NCBI GenBank assembly: GCA_900468285.1
Contig: UBTF01000001.1
Coordinates: 186,001-250,000 of the forward strand
Direction of reading: 5' to 3'
DNA: 64,000 nucleotides
DNA from: Hyphomicrobiales bacterium
GTDB lineage: Bacteria > Pseudomonadota > Alphaproteobacteria > Rhizobiales > Rhizobiaceae
Within the stretch, counting starts at the first letter, position 1; the number at the start of each line of letters is the position of its first letter. Shown here in pieces: positions 37,030-46,819 of this stretch. Both the position numbers and the translations under genes were made by a program. The notes under the pieces are model-generated. The model was not told where the DNA came from, did no database searches, and saw nothing but the letters and a program-made list of their open reading frames with translations.

Positions 37030-37479
37030 ATGCCGCAATTTGAAACCCGCCGTCCCGTCAGACATTCTCCAGAACAGATGTTCAATCTCGTTGCCGATGT
37101 GGAGAAGTATCCCGAATTTTTGCCGCTCTGCGAAGGGCTGAGTATCCGTTCCCGCAAGGAGCGTGACACCAAGACGCTTCTGGTGGCAGACATGACCGTT
37201 GGCTACAAGGCTTTCCGCGAGACCTTTACCACGCAGGTTCTGCTGAAGCCGGAAGAGCACGCCATAGACGTCAAATATCTCGATGGGCCGTTCAAATATC
37301 TCGATAATCGCTGGCGCTTCGAGCCGACCGACAACGGCGGATGCTCGGTCTATTTCTTCATCGACTACGAATTCAAGAGCCGCATTCTCGGTGCGGTCAT
37401 GGGCTCGATGTTCGATCGCGCATTCCGCATGTTTGCCGAAGCCTTCGAGGCGCGGGCTGACAAGATTTACACGGCCTGA
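37030..37479 (+). CDS. COQ10/RatA-like START-domain protein
   Basis: 149-aa member of the COQ10/RatA family: FETRRPVRHSPEQMFNLVAD and VEKYPEFLPLCEGL at the start, then GPFKYLDNRWRFEP and FFIDYEFKSRILGAVMG. Mitochondrial COQ10 binds ubiquinone and helps its function; the E. coli homologue was also reported to affect ribosome association, hence the RatA name. The ubiquinone role is more likely here but not shown. Its last 13 nt overlap the 3' end of the convergent cinA-like gene. Confidence 0.9.
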   Translation: MPQFETRRPVRHSPEQMFNLVADVEKYPEFLPLCEGLSIRSRKERDTKTLLVADMTVGYKAFRETFTTQVLLKPEEHAIDVKYLDGPFKYLDNRWRFEPTDNGGCSVYFFIDYEFKSRILGAVMGSMFDRAFRMFAEAFEARADKIYTA

Positions 37480-37970
37480 GACAGTTCCAGCAGCATTTCC
37501 AGCGCCGTTCTGACAGTGGCAAGCCTGACATTATCACGACCGATATCGCCATAGAGCATCTGACGATGGATGATGCGACCGGAGCGCCGTTGTGCCGCAA
37601 GGTGCACGAGGCCGACCGGCTTTTCAGACGTGCCGCCGCCTGGCCCCGCGATGCCCGTGACGGCCACGGAAAACTCTGCCTTCGAGCGAAATAGCGCCCC
37701 ATTTGCCATCTGTAACGCCGTCTGCCGTGACACCGCGCCATAAGCTTCAAGCGTCGCCGCCGTGACGCCGAGCATCTCCATCTTCGCGTCATTCGTATAG
37801 GTCACGAAACCTCGGTCGACCACGGCGGAGGAGCCGGAGACGTCGGTGAGTGCTCCTGCGATCAAGCCACCGGTGCAGCTTTCCGCCGTCGAGAGCATGT
37901 GCCCCCTCTGCGTGAAGTCCGTGACGATCTTTTGCGCAAGAAGGGCAGTCTCTGCGGGAAAGAGGCTCAC
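37467..37970 (-). CDS. CinA C-terminal domain protein (NMN amidohydrolase-like)
   Basis: 167-aa stand-alone CinA C-terminal domain, the part that in other bacteria deamidates nicotinamide mononucleotide in pyridine nucleotide salvage (PncC). Conserved [20 protein letters not shown] and [19 protein letters not shown] are present. No N-terminal MoCF-like domain exists. Its ATG overlaps the ispDF stop by 4 nt, so the two genes are coupled. Confidence 0.9.
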   Translation of the reverse strand: MSLFPAETALLAQKIVTDFTQRGHMLSTAESCTGGLIAGALTDVSGSSAVVDRGFVTYTNDAKMEMLGVTAATLEAYGAVSRQTALQMANGALFRSKAEFSVAVTGIAGPGGGTSEKPVGLVHLAAQRRSGRIIHRQMLYGDIGRDNVRLATVRTALEMLLELSQAV

Positions 37971-39154
37971 AGCGGTCTCTTTCGATAGACGACTGTTGCC
38001 GTTGCGATGGCGGCGATGCCTTCGCGACGCCCGACGAAGCCAATCGTTTCGTTTGTCGTTGCCTTAACCGAGCAACGGTCAAGCGTGATATCGAGGATGG
38101 CTGCAAGATTTTCGCGCATGGCCTGCCGATGCGGGCCCACACGTGGGGCTTCAGCTATCAGCGAGACATCGGCATTCATGATCGTACCGCCATTGTCGCG
38201 CACGAGTTTGGCTGCGTGCTCCAGGAAGATGCGCGATGCTGCACCCTTCCATTGCGGGTCGGATGGCGGGAAATGATCACCGATGTCGCCCGCTCCGCAG
38301 GTGGCCAGAAGCGCATCCGTCAAGGCATGAAGCGCCACATCCGCGTCCGAATGGCCCATGAGCTTCTGGTCATGGGGAATGAAGATGCCGCACAGCGTTA
38401 CGCCGTCGCCTTCACCCAGCTGGTGCACGTCATAACCATTGCCGGTGCGAACGTCCGGCAATGCGGAGGATAGTTTTTCGTCAGCCATGGCAATATCTCT
38501 CTTCAAGGTCAGCTTCACATTGTCGGCCATGCCTTCCACAAGCTTTACGGCCAAGCCTGCCCACTCTGCAATCGAAGCATCGTCGGTGAAATCACTGCGG
38601 CCCGTGGAGGCGGCCTGACGATGGGCCTTCAGAATGGACGGGTAGTGGAAGGATTGTGGCGTCTGTGCCGCATAGAGGTCACTGCGCGATACCGTTTCTG
38701 TTACGAAGCCCTGCACGCCGCGTTTCAACGTATCGGCCACCGGCATCACCGGCAGAACAGCATTCTCACCCTCGCGCAGGCAATGGGCAATGCGGTCAAG
38801 CAGGCTTGAGTCGAAGAACGGGCGTACGGCATCATGGATCATGACATGGGTGACACCCTGGTCTTCCAGATCCTCAAGGCCGGTAAGAACCGAAATCTGG
38901 CGCGTTGCGCCACCCTCGACCACCCGAATGCGGTCCTTTGCGCCCAGGCGCTCGATGATAGGCTGGAACAGCGCCTTGTCATCCGCGTGGATGACGACCG
39001 TGATCGGGCCTGCATGTGGCCAATCGAGAAAGCGGGCAAGCGTGTGTTCAATGACGGCTCTGCCGCCAATCGACCGGTATTGTTTTGGCCCCTCTTCGGG
39101 TGCGCCAGCGCGTTCACCACGCCCGGCGGCAACAATGACAATACCGATCTTCAT
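37967..39154 (-). CDS. ispDF: Bifunctional IspD/IspF isoprenoid enzyme
   Basis: A 395-aa fusion of the MEP pathway. The N-terminal IspD cytidylyltransferase has [13 protein letters not shown] and the [10 protein letters not shown] motif. The C-terminal IspF domain (from about residue 235: [32 protein letters not shown]) makes 2-C-methylerythritol 2,4-cyclodiphosphate. Such fusions are usual in alphaproteobacteria. I use ATG 39154, which has AGGAA 6 nt upstream; a frame from 39199 would add 15 residues. A terminator-like hairpin on the same strand lies 73 nt upstream of the start. Confidence 0.95.
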   Translation of the reverse strand: MKIGIVIVAAGRGERAGAPEEGPKQYRSIGGRAVIEHTLARFLDWPHAGPITVVIHADDKALFQPIIERLGAKDRIRVVEGGATRQISVLTGLEDLEDQGVTHVMIHDAVRPFFDSSLLDRIAHCLREGENAVLPVMPVADTLKRGVQGFVTETVSRSDLYAAQTPQSFHYPSILKAHRQAASTGRSDFTDDASIAEWAGLAVKLVEGMADNVKLTLKRDIAMADEKLSSALPDVRTGNGYDVHQLGEGDGVTLCGIFIPHDQKLMGHSDADVALHALTDALLATCGAGDIGDHFPPSDPQWKGAASRIFLEHAAKLVRDNGGTIMNADVSLIAEAPRVGPHRQAMRENLAAILDITLDRCSVKATTNETIGFVGRREGIAAIATATVVYRKRPL

Positions 39155-39226
39155 AGCCACTTCCTGCATTGGACCCATGCTATCTATGCATTTCTTCAAA
39201 GGTTTACAGCTTTGCTCTAGCGCTTT

Positions 39227-39259
39227 AAAAAACGAATAGCCAGCGTGAATGCGCTATTC
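39227..39259 (-). terminator. Minus-strand terminator in the ispDF upstream region
   Basis: Reading the minus strand, GAATAGC, a 12-nt loop and GCTATTC form a perfect 7-bp stem followed by G and six T (39232-39227). No annotated minus-strand gene ends here; dusB lies beyond on the opposite strand. Either a short RNA ends here or it is an ispDF leader terminator. Confidence 0.6.
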
Positions 39260-39310
39260 CAAAGGCTCCCCACCGCTTTGATGCAGCCCTTTTTCACGCT
39301 CTGGACGCCG
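39227..39310 (-). ncRNA. Candidate structured RNA or leader ending at the terminator
   Basis: On the minus strand, an 8-nt element AGCGTGAA (complement of 39293-39300) can pair with TTCACGCT located in the terminator loop (complement of 39242-39249). A smaller CAAAG/CTTTG stem lies between. Pairing with the loop would form a pseudoknot or compete with the terminator. The promoter and 5' end are not identified, so the extent is a guess. Confidence 0.3.
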
Positions 39311-39404
39311 TAAAACGCAGTTGCGAAAAACACGGAAATTCTGTGCGAAAGTGCTTGGCAACGACGCAAACGCTGTCTAAAAATAATGCAATATTCAAAA
39401 ATGC

Positions 39405-40421
39405 ATGAAAGATCACCATTTGACTTTGCCCGCGCTCTCAGATCCCTTCGATATTGGTTCCGTTACCATTCGTAACCGGTCTGTGCTTGCGCCTATGTCC
39501 GGGGTGACGGATCTGCCGTTTCGCTGGCTGGCATGGCGGTTTGGGGCAGGGCTGGTGGTAACCGAAATGGTTGCCAGCCGCGAGCTGGTTGCCAACCGTG
39601 GTGAGTCCTGGGCGCGGCTGAAGAACGCGGGCATGGTTCCGCATATGGTCCAGCTTGCCGGGCGAGAAGCCTACTGGATGGCGGAAGCTGCCAAGATTTC
39701 GGCGGATAATGGTGCAGGCATCATCGATATCAATATGGGTTGTCCGGCAAAGAAGGTAACAGGCGGATATTCCGGATCGGCGCTGATGCGCGAGCCGGAT
39801 CACGCGCTCAGCCTCATCGAGGCGACGGTAAAGGCCGTGGATGTGCCGGTGACGCTGAAAATGCGGCTTGGTTGGGATAGCGATTCCATCAACGCTCCGG
39901 AAATTGCAGCGCGCGCGCAGGCGGCTGGCGTAAAGCTCATTACCATTCACGGACGCACGCGGATGCAGTTTTACGAAGGGCGTGCGGACTGGGACGCCAT
40001 CAAGGCCGTTCGTGACGTCATTTCCGTTCCGCTGATCGCCAATGGCGATGTCGAGACATCGACGGATGCATCGGAAATATTGCGCCGCTCCGGCGCGGAT
40101 GCCGTGATGGTGGGGCGAGGGGCGCAGGGGCAGCCCTGGTTGCCCGCCGTACTTGCCGGTCACGCGCCACCTGCTCCCGGAGAGATCGCTGACATCGCGG
40201 TGGAACACTATGAAATGATGCTGGAGTTTTACGGCATCGAAGCCGGGCTTCGTCACGCGCGCAAACATCTAGGCTGGTACCTGGATCGCTTTGCGCCGGA
40301 CATGAAGACAGATGACAAGGTTGCTATCATGACATCGAAAAACACGGGGCAGGTTGTCGCGTTGCTGCGAAGCGCCCTGCAGCAGGGCGCGGAACGTCAG
40401 TCCGCGAGGAAGGCCGCATGA
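39405..40421 (+). CDS. dusB: tRNA-dihydrouridine synthase B (NifR3)
   Basis: FMN-dependent reductase of uridines in tRNA, 338 aa. [20 protein letters not shown] near the start, [11 protein letters not shown] with the catalytic Cys near residue 111, and the FMN phosphate site ANGDVETS and [16 protein letters not shown] are present. The gene is the nifR3 of rhizobia and is the first gene of the ntrBC operon; its stop overlaps the ntrB start by 4 nt. Confidence 0.95.
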   Translation: MKDHHLTLPALSDPFDIGSVTIRNRSVLAPMSGVTDLPFRWLAWRFGAGLVVTEMVASRELVANRGESWARLKNAGMVPHMVQLAGREAYWMAEAAKISADNGAGIIDINMGCPAKKVTGGYSGSALMREPDHALSLIEATVKAVDVPVTLKMRLGWDSDSINAPEIAARAQAAGVKLITIHGRTRMQFYEGRADWDAIKAVRDVISVPLIANGDVETSTDASEILRRSGADAVMVGRGAQGQPWLPAVLAGHAPPAPGEIADIAVEHYEMMLEFYGIEAGLRHARKHLGWYLDRFAPDMKTDDKVAIMTSKNTGQVVALLRSALQQGAERQSARKAA

Positions 40422-41563
40422 GCGCCGAACCCACAGCGCCCGGCGGCAACGCGCTTGCGATGGCCGTTCTCAATGCGGTCCAGAACCCCGTCATCCTCGT
40501 AGATGGCGAAGGTTTCGTGGCCTTTGCCAACTGGGAAGCGGAGGCGTTTTTCGGTGCGAGCGCGACGCATCTGGCCCGCTACCGTATCTCCACCTTCATT
40601 CCCTTCGGCAGTCCTTTGCTGGCGCTGATCGATCAGGTACGGGAGCGTCGCGCGCCCGTCAACGAATACCGGGTCGATCTTTCATCGCCACGTCTGGGGC
40701 AGGACAAGCTGGTGGATCTCTATGTCGCGCCTGTCGTCAGCGAGCCGGGTTCGGTCGTGGTGGTGTTTCAGGAACGCTCCATGGCAGACAAGATCGACCG
40801 GCAGCTGACGCATCGCGCGGCAGCCCGTTCGGTGACGGGCCTTGCCTCCATGCTGGCGCATGAGATCAAGAACCCGCTCTCCGGCATACGCGGTGCGGCC
40901 CAGTTGCTGGAAACCTCGGTGCCGGACGAAGACCGTGCACTGACCCGGCTGATCTGCGACGAGACAGACCGCATCGTCTCTCTGGTCGACCGCATGGAGA
41001 TATTCTCCGACGAGCGACCGGTCGACCGAATGCCCATCAACATCCACTCTGTTCTTGATCACGTGAAAGCCGTGGCGAAGGCTGGCTTTGCCCGCAACAT
41101 CAAGATCAGCGAGAATTACGATCCGTCCCTGCCGCCGGTCTATGCCAACAGGGACCAGCTGGTGCAGGTCTTCCTCAACCTCGTGAAGAATGCTGCCGAA
41201 GCCGTGGGCAATCAGCCAGACGGCGAAGTCATGCTGACGACGGCCTACCGTCCGGGGATAAGGCTTTCCGTGGCGGGAACGCGGGAGCGCATTTCGCTGC
41301 CGCTTGAATTCTGCGTTCACGATAATGGCCCAGGTGTGCCTGCGGACCTTCTGCCACATCTGTTCGATCCGTTCATTACAACAAAGACCAACGGCTCCGG
41401 CCTTGGCCTGGCACTTGTCGCCAAACTCATCGGTGCCCATGGCGGCATCGTGGAATGCGATAGCCAGAACCACCGCACGACCTTCCGCGTATTGATGCCC
41501 GTCTCGACCGAGGTCGTGGCAGACGACAGCATTTTGCCGAACCCGACAGGACCAAATCGATGA
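40418..41563 (+). CDS. ntrB: Nitrogen regulation sensor histidine kinase NtrB
   Basis: 381-aa cytoplasmic kinase/phosphatase that controls NtrC in response to the GlnB (PII) signal. A PAS domain occupies about residues 15-125. The H-box [14 protein letters not shown] carries His148. The ATPase N-box is [13 protein letters not shown] and the G-boxes are DNGPGVP and [13 protein letters not shown]. It is coupled by overlap to dusB upstream and to ntrC downstream (ATGA). Confidence 0.96.
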   Translation: MSAEPTAPGGNALAMAVLNAVQNPVILVDGEGFVAFANWEAEAFFGASATHLARYRISTFIPFGSPLLALIDQVRERRAPVNEYRVDLSSPRLGQDKLVDLYVAPVVSEPGSVVVVFQERSMADKIDRQLTHRAAARSVTGLASMLAHEIKNPLSGIRGAAQLLETSVPDEDRALTRLICDETDRIVSLVDRMEIFSDERPVDRMPINIHSVLDHVKAVAKAGFARNIKISENYDPSLPPVYANRDQLVQVFLNLVKNAAEAVGNQPDGEVMLTTAYRPGIRLSVAGTRERISLPLEFCVHDNGPGVPADLLPHLFDPFITTKTNGSGLGLALVAKLIGAHGGIVECDSQNHRTTFRVLMPVSTEVVADDSILPNPTGPNR

Positions 41564-43011
41564 CAGCAACGATTCTTGTGGCCGATGATGATGCGGCAAT
41601 CCGCACCGTCCTCAATCAGGCGCTCAGCCGTGCCGGGTACGACGTGCGCATCACCTCCAACGCCGCAACGCTGTGGCGCTGGGTGTCTGCCGGTGAGGGC
41701 GATCTGGTTGTTACCGATGTCGTCATGCCGGACGAAAACGCGTTCGATCTTCTGCCGCGCATCAAGAAAGCGCGCCCCGATCTGCCCGTTCTTGTCATGA
41801 GCGCGCAAAACACCTTCATGACGGCCATCAAGGCCTCGGAAAAGGGTGCCTATGACTATCTGCCAAAGCCCTTCGACCTGACCGAGCTCATCGCCATCAT
41901 TGGTCGAGCCCTGTCCGAGCCGAAGCGTAAACCGGCCAAGCTTGACGATGACATGCAGGACGGAATGCCGCTGGTGGGCCGTTCCGCCGCCATGCAGGAA
42001 ATCTACCGCGTGCTGGCCCGCCTGATGCAGACGGACCTGACGCTGATGATTACCGGCGAGTCCGGCACCGGCAAGGAACTGGTAGCACGCGCGCTGCATG
42101 ATTACGGCAAGCGTCGCAACGGTCCCTTCGTGGCGATCAACATGGCCGCTATCCCGCGTGACCTGATCGAGTCGGAACTTTTCGGCCATGAGAAAGGCGC
42201 GTTTACAGGCGCACAGAATCGTTCAACGGGCCGCTTCGAGCAGGCTGAGGGCGGAACGCTGTTTCTCGATGAAATCGGCGACATGCCCATGGATGCGCAG
42301 ACGCGGCTCTTACGCGTTCTGCAGCAGGGCGAATATACGACTGTTGGCGGTCGCACGCCCATTCGCACCGATGTCCGCATCGTCGCCGCGACCAACAAGG
42401 ACCTGAAAACATCCATCAATCAGGGTCTCTTCCGTGAAGATCTCTATTACCGCCTCAATGTGGTGCCGCTTCGTCTGCCGCCCTTGCGGGATCGTGCGGA
42501 AGACATTCCGGACCTCGTTCGCCATTTCATCCAGACTGGCGAGAAGGAGGGGCTGGAGGGCAAGCGTTTCGAGACCGAAGCCCTGGAGCTGATGAAAGCC
42601 TATGCCTGGCCGGGCAACGTGCGCGAGCTGGAAAACCTCATCCGTCGTCTGATGGCGCTTTATCCACAGGAAGTCATCACCCGCGAAATCATCGAGCAGG
42701 AGTTGCAATCTGATGTGCCTGACAGTCCTATTGACCGCACCGCCGTGCGCAATGGATCGATGACCATATCCCAGGCTGTCGAAGAAAATATGCGGGATTA
42801 TTTCTCCGGTTTCGGGGAGAGCCTGCCGCCCCCGGGCCTCTATGATCGCGTCTTGCGCGAAATGGAGTATCCGCTCATTCTCGCTGCATTGACGGCTACA
42901 CGCGGGAACCAGATCAAGGCAGCCGACCTCCTTGGCCTGAACCGCAACACGCTTCGCAAGAAGATCCGGGAGCTGGGCGTATCTGTGTATCGCAGTTCAA
43001 GAACTGCCTGA
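41560..43011 (+). CDS. ntrC: Nitrogen regulation response regulator NtrC
   Basis: Sigma-54-dependent activator of nitrogen-scavenging genes, 483 aa. The receiver domain (1-125) has Asp53 in DVVMPDE, the AAA+ domain (about 140-380) has GESGTGKE (Walker A), the sigma-54-contacting loop GAFTGAQ and [12 protein letters not shown] (Walker B), and a Fis-type HTH ([20 protein letters not shown]) ends the protein. A perfect 16-bp palindrome overlaps its last codons. Confidence 0.96.
   Translation: MTATILVADDDAAIRTVLNQALSRAGYDVRITSNAATLWRWVSAGEGDLVVTDVVMPDENAFDLLPRIKKARPDLPVLVMSAQNTFMTAIKASEKGAYDYLPKPFDLTELIAIIGRALSEPKRKPAKLDDDMQDGMPLVGRSAAMQEIYRVLARLMQTDLTLMITGESGTGKELVARALHDYGKRRNGPFVAINMAAIPRDLIESELFGHEKGAFTGAQNRSTGRFEQAEGGTLFLDEIGDMPMDAQTRLLRVLQQGEYTTVGGRTPIRTDVRIVAATNKDLKTSINQGLFREDLYYRLNVVPLRLPPLRDRAEDIPDLVRHFIQTGEKEGLEGKRFETEALELMKAYAWPGNVRELENLIRRLMALYPQEVITREIIEQELQSDVPDSPIDRTAVRNGSMTISQAVEENMRDYFSGFGESLPPPGLYDRVLREMEYPLILAALTATRGNQIKAADLLGLNRNTLRKKIRELGVSVYRSSRTA
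42992..43007. repeat. Perfect 16-bp palindrome at the 3' end of ntrC
   Basis: GCAGTTCAAGAACTGC covers the last ntrC codons. A TTGACA element follows at 43017-43022, so the palindrome lies just upstream of a possible ntrYX promoter and might be an operator. It could also be a codon-level coincidence. Confidence 0.35.
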
Positions 43012-43157
43012 GCGTGTTGACAAGTTATAGGTGTCGTTGCATTTTCGCCACAAAGTGTTGCTTGAAAATCACGGGAGCGTAGATTCGTCAGGGTGCGGAT
43101 CGCGTTCTCTCTCTTCAAGAAAATGATGCGGCACAGAGTGGCATGGGAAAATGATCG

Positions 43158-45428
43158 ATGCGCAAACCTGTCACCGATAGGGCTTCGGACCGTGCGGCGG
43201 CCGATATAGTCATTGCTGACCGACGCATGTCGTTTGCTTTCCCGGGGCTCGTGCTTGCCGGTGTTGCGCTGGTTTGCGCCATGCTCACGCTTTTCGTGCT
43301 GCTTGGCCTGACCCCGATTGCGCCGACGACAAACGTCGTCATCGCCTCCGTTGTCATCAACTCTCTCTTCGTCATCGGCCTGATGTATCTGATCGGGCGT
43401 GAGATCAGCCGGTTGATGAAGGCAAGACGCCGGGGCAGGGCGGCGGCCAGACTGCACGTTCGCATCGTTGCTCTGTTCTCCATCGTCGCCATCACGCCAG
43501 CCGTTCTGGTGGCTATCTTTGCGAGTATCACGCTGAATGTGGGGCTGGATCGCTGGTTTGCGCTTCGCACACAGGCAATCGTGGATTCCTCCAGCAACAT
43601 TGCGCAAGCCTATATGCTTGAGAATGCGGGCTATCTGCAGGGCCAGACGCTGTCCATGGCAACCGACCTCGACCGCAACCGGGCGCTTTTCTATCTGGAT
43701 CGAACCGGCTTCGTTGAGTTGATGACCCGGCAGGCTAAAGGGCGTGGGCTTCTGGGTGCGTTTCTTGTGCAGGAAGATGGCGATGCCGTGGTCCAGGCCG
43801 ACATAAAGACCGAGCGGCCGCTTCCCGCTATCCCGCAGGATGCATTGGAAAAGGCGGGCGCAGGCCAGCCAACCCTTATTCCTCCCGGTGTGACCAATCT
43901 CGTGGGGGCCATCATCAAACTTGAGGGCATTGGCGGCACGTTTCTGTATACCGTGCGCGCTGTTGACCCCAAGGTCATGTCTGCCATGCGGCTGATGGAA
44001 GAAAACCGCGCCGAATATAACGCCATGGAGGCCGGGCGCGCGCCGCTGCAGATCGCCTTCGCCATTCTCTACCTTGGCTTTGCACTGATCGTGCTTTTGG
44101 CCGCAATCTGGACGGCGATTGCCGTGGCCGACCGCATCGTGCGCCCCATCCGGCTGCTGATCAGCGCCGCAGACAGTGTTGCCATGGGCAACATGCACGT
44201 GCTGGTTCCCGTGCGCGCCGTGGACGGCGACGTTGGTCGTCTGGCCCGGACATTCAACAAGATGATCTCCGAAATCCGCAGTCAGCAGGACGAAATCATC
44301 GAGGCAAAGGATGACATCGACAACCGCCGCCGCTTCATCGAAGCGGTGCTGTCGGGCGTCACGGCTGCCGTCATCGGCGTTGACGAGCATCGAAACATCA
44401 CCATCGCCAACCCGTCTGCCGAGGAGTTCCTGGCCGTGTCTTCAGAGAGGCTGGTAGGGTCTCCGCTGGTGGAGGTCGCGCCGGAAATCGAACATGTCGT
44501 GACCGAGGCGGCTGCGTCTGCGCGCATGGATTTCCGCCACCAGATCAACATCATCAGACGCGGCAAGGAGCGTACGCTCAATGTGCAGGTAACGCGCGAA
44601 GATGCGCGTGATGGCCATGAGTCCTACGTCATCACGCTTGACGATATCACCGACCTCGTGATCGCTCAGCGCTCGACTGCATGGTCTGAGGTTGCGCGAC
44701 GCATCGCGCATGAAATCAAGAACCCGCTAACGCCCATCCAGCTGTCCGCAGAGCGCATCAAGCGGCGCTTCGGCAAGCAGATCACTGACGAAGCGGATCG
44801 TACCGTCTTTGATCAATGCACGGATACCATCGTTCGGCAGGTCGGTGATATCGGACGTATGGTCGATGAGTTCTCGGCTTTCGCACGAATGCCGAAGCCG
44901 ACGAAGGAAATGTCCGATCTGCGCGTCATTCTCAAGGACGCCACATTCCTGCGGGAAATGGGTGCGGCGCATGTCAGCTTCAGCACCGAGCTTGGGGATG
45001 AGCCGCTGGAAGGGATGTTCGATGCGCGTATGCTGGGGCAAGCCTTCGGCAACCTCATCAAGAATGCGACCGAGGCCATCGATTCCGTCGAAACGGGCGA
45101 CGACCCGCGCGCGGGCAAGATCCTTGTGAAGGCGTTCTTTGACGAAGAGAACAACCGCTTCGTGGCCGAGGTGATCGATAATGGTCGCGGTCTGCCCGTC
45201 GAGAACCGTCACCGCATTCTGGAACCCTACATGACGATGCGGGAAAAGGGCACGGGTCTCGGTCTCGCCATCGTCAAGAAGATTATTGAAGAACACGGCG
45301 GTCATCTGGAGCTGCATGATGCACCCGCCGATTTCGATCATGGCCACGGCGCCATGATCAGAGTGCTGTTGCCGCGCATTGAAGTGGCGAGCAGCGAACT
45401 AGACAAGGAAGTTGCATATGGCGTCTGA
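43158..45428 (+). CDS. ntrY: Nitrogen/redox sensor histidine kinase NtrY
   Basis: 756-aa membrane kinase. Four hydrophobic segments occur in the N-terminal third (about 25-50, 55-80, 100-125, 295-320) around a periplasmic region of about 170 residues. A HAMP domain follows (IRLLISAADSVAMGNMHVLV), then a PAS domain (VIGVDEHRNITIANPSAEEF), then a HisKA domain with His518 in [14 protein letters not shown], and an ATPase domain with NLIKNATEAID and GTGLGLAIVKKII. Partner NtrX overlaps its end by 11 nt. Confidence 0.95.
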   Translation: MRKPVTDRASDRAAADIVIADRRMSFAFPGLVLAGVALVCAMLTLFVLLGLTPIAPTTNVVIASVVINSLFVIGLMYLIGREISRLMKARRRGRAAARLHVRIVALFSIVAITPAVLVAIFASITLNVGLDRWFALRTQAIVDSSSNIAQAYMLENAGYLQGQTLSMATDLDRNRALFYLDRTGFVELMTRQAKGRGLLGAFLVQEDGDAVVQADIKTERPLPAIPQDALEKAGAGQPTLIPPGVTNLVGAIIKLEGIGGTFLYTVRAVDPKVMSAMRLMEENRAEYNAMEAGRAPLQIAFAILYLGFALIVLLAAIWTAIAVADRIVRPIRLLISAADSVAMGNMHVLVPVRAVDGDVGRLARTFNKMISEIRSQQDEIIEAKDDIDNRRRFIEAVLSGVTAAVIGVDEHRNITIANPSAEEFLAVSSERLVGSPLVEVAPEIEHVVTEAAASARMDFRHQINIIRRGKERTLNVQVTREDARDGHESYVITLDDITDLVIAQRSTAWSEVARRIAHEIKNPLTPIQLSAERIKRRFGKQITDEADRTVFDQCTDTIVRQVGDIGRMVDEFSAFARMPKPTKEMSDLRVILKDATFLREMGAAHVSFSTELGDEPLEGMFDARMLGQAFGNLIKNATEAIDSVETGDDPRAGKILVKAFFDEENNRFVAEVIDNGRGLPVENRHRILEPYMTMREKGTGLGLAIVKKIIEEHGGHLELHDAPADFDHGHGAMIRVLLPRIEVASSELDKEVAYGV

Positions 45429-46782
45429 TATTCTGGTCGTGGATGACGAAGCGGATATTCGCGAGATCGTCGCAGGCATCTTGTCCGACGAGGGCCATGA
45501 GACACGCATGGCGTTCGATAGCGACAGTGCGCTTGCGGCCATTTCGGAGCGCGTTCCGCGCCTGATATTTCTCGACATCTGGATGCAGGGCAGCAAGCTG
45601 GACGGTCTGGCTCTGCTCGACGAGATAAAGAGCCGTCACCCTGAGCTGCCTGTGGTGATGATTTCCGGTCACGGCAATATCGAAACTGCGGTCAATGCCA
45701 TCAAAAGAGGCGCTTTCGACTTCATCGAAAAGCCATTCAAGGCTGACCGCCTCATTCTGATTGCAGAGCGTGCACTCGAAAATTCCAAGCTGAAACGCGA
45801 GGTTTCCGAGTTGAAGAAACGCACCGGCGATGCCGTTGAGCTGATCGGTGCATCGCTGGCTGTGTCTCAGCTGCGCCAGACCATCGACCGCGTTTCGCCC
45901 ACCAACAGCCGCATCATGATTTTGGGTCCATCCGGTTCCGGCAAGGAACTTGTGGCGCGGATGATCCACAAGAAGTCATCGCGGGCGACGGGACCATTCG
46001 TTGCACTCAACGCCGCAACCATCACGCCTGATCGCATGGAGATTGCCCTTTTCGGCACTGAGGGCCTGCCGGGACAGCCGCGCAAGGTTGGCGCACTCGA
46101 GGAGGCGCATCGGGGTGTTCTTTACCTCGATGAGGTCGGCGAGATGCCGCGCGAGACGCAGAACAAGATCCTGCGCGTGCTCGTTGACCAGCAATTCGAG
46201 CGTGTTGGCGGCGGCAAGCGCGTGAAGGTCGATGTGCGCATCATCTCATCGACGGCGCATAATCTTGAAGGGCTGATCGCTGACGGCCTGTTTCGCGAGG
46301 ATCTGTATCACCGGCTGGCCGTCGTTCCAGTCAAGGTGCCGGCCCTGTCCGAGCGCCGTGAGGACATTCCCTTTCTCGTGGATATGTTCATGCGGCAGAT
46401 CTCGGAGCAGGCGGGCATCCGTCCGCGCAAGATTGGCGATGATGCCATGGCCGTGCTGCAGACCCATGACTGGCCGGGCAACATCAGACAACTGCGCAAC
46501 AATATCGAGCGCCTGATGATTCTGGCACGTCCGGAAGGCGGCGATGCGCCGATTTCCGCCGATATGTTGCCCGCCGATATCGGCGACATGTTGCCCAAGA
46601 TTGCCGCGCAGGGCGACCAGCACATCATGACGCTTCCTCTGCGCGAAGCCCGGGAAATGTTCGAGCGGGATTATCTCGTTGCGCAGATCAACCGGTTTGG
46701 CGGCAATATTTCGCGAACGGCGGAATTTGTCGGCATGGAACGCTCGGCCCTGCATCGCAAATTGAAATCGCTCGGCGTATAA
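45418..46782 (+). CDS. ntrX: NtrX response regulator lacking the sigma-54 contact loop
   Basis: 454 aa from ATG 45418, which has AAGGAAG upstream. The receiver domain has Asp53 (FLDIW). The AAA+ domain has GPSGSGKE (Walker A) and GVLYLDEVGEMP (Walker B). Where NtrC has GAFTGA, this protein has GTEGLPGQPRKVG (about residues 213-225), so the loop that contacts sigma-54 is missing. The C-terminal Fis-type HTH is RTAEFVGMERSALHRKL. It probably regulates sigma-70-type promoters directly. Confidence 0.95.
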   Translation: MASDILVVDDEADIREIVAGILSDEGHETRMAFDSDSALAAISERVPRLIFLDIWMQGSKLDGLALLDEIKSRHPELPVVMISGHGNIETAVNAIKRGAFDFIEKPFKADRLILIAERALENSKLKREVSELKKRTGDAVELIGASLAVSQLRQTIDRVSPTNSRIMILGPSGSGKELVARMIHKKSSRATGPFVALNAATITPDRMEIALFGTEGLPGQPRKVGALEEAHRGVLYLDEVGEMPRETQNKILRVLVDQQFERVGGGKRVKVDVRIISSTAHNLEGLIADGLFREDLYHRLAVVPVKVPALSERREDIPFLVDMFMRQISEQAGIRPRKIGDDAMAVLQTHDWPGNIRQLRNNIERLMILARPEGGDAPISADMLPADIGDMLPKIAAQGDQHIMTLPLREAREMFERDYLVAQINRFGGNISRTAEFVGMERSALHRKLKSLGV

Positions 46783-46819
46783 CGATCCGCAGTTGCGATT
46801 CACGGTCTAGAGAGAGCGT

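Noticed and set aside
39350-39368. Possible sigma-54 promoter before dusB (TTGGCA element)
   Set aside because: The -24-like TGGCA is not followed at the right distance by TTGC; the downstream part reads GACGCAAAC.
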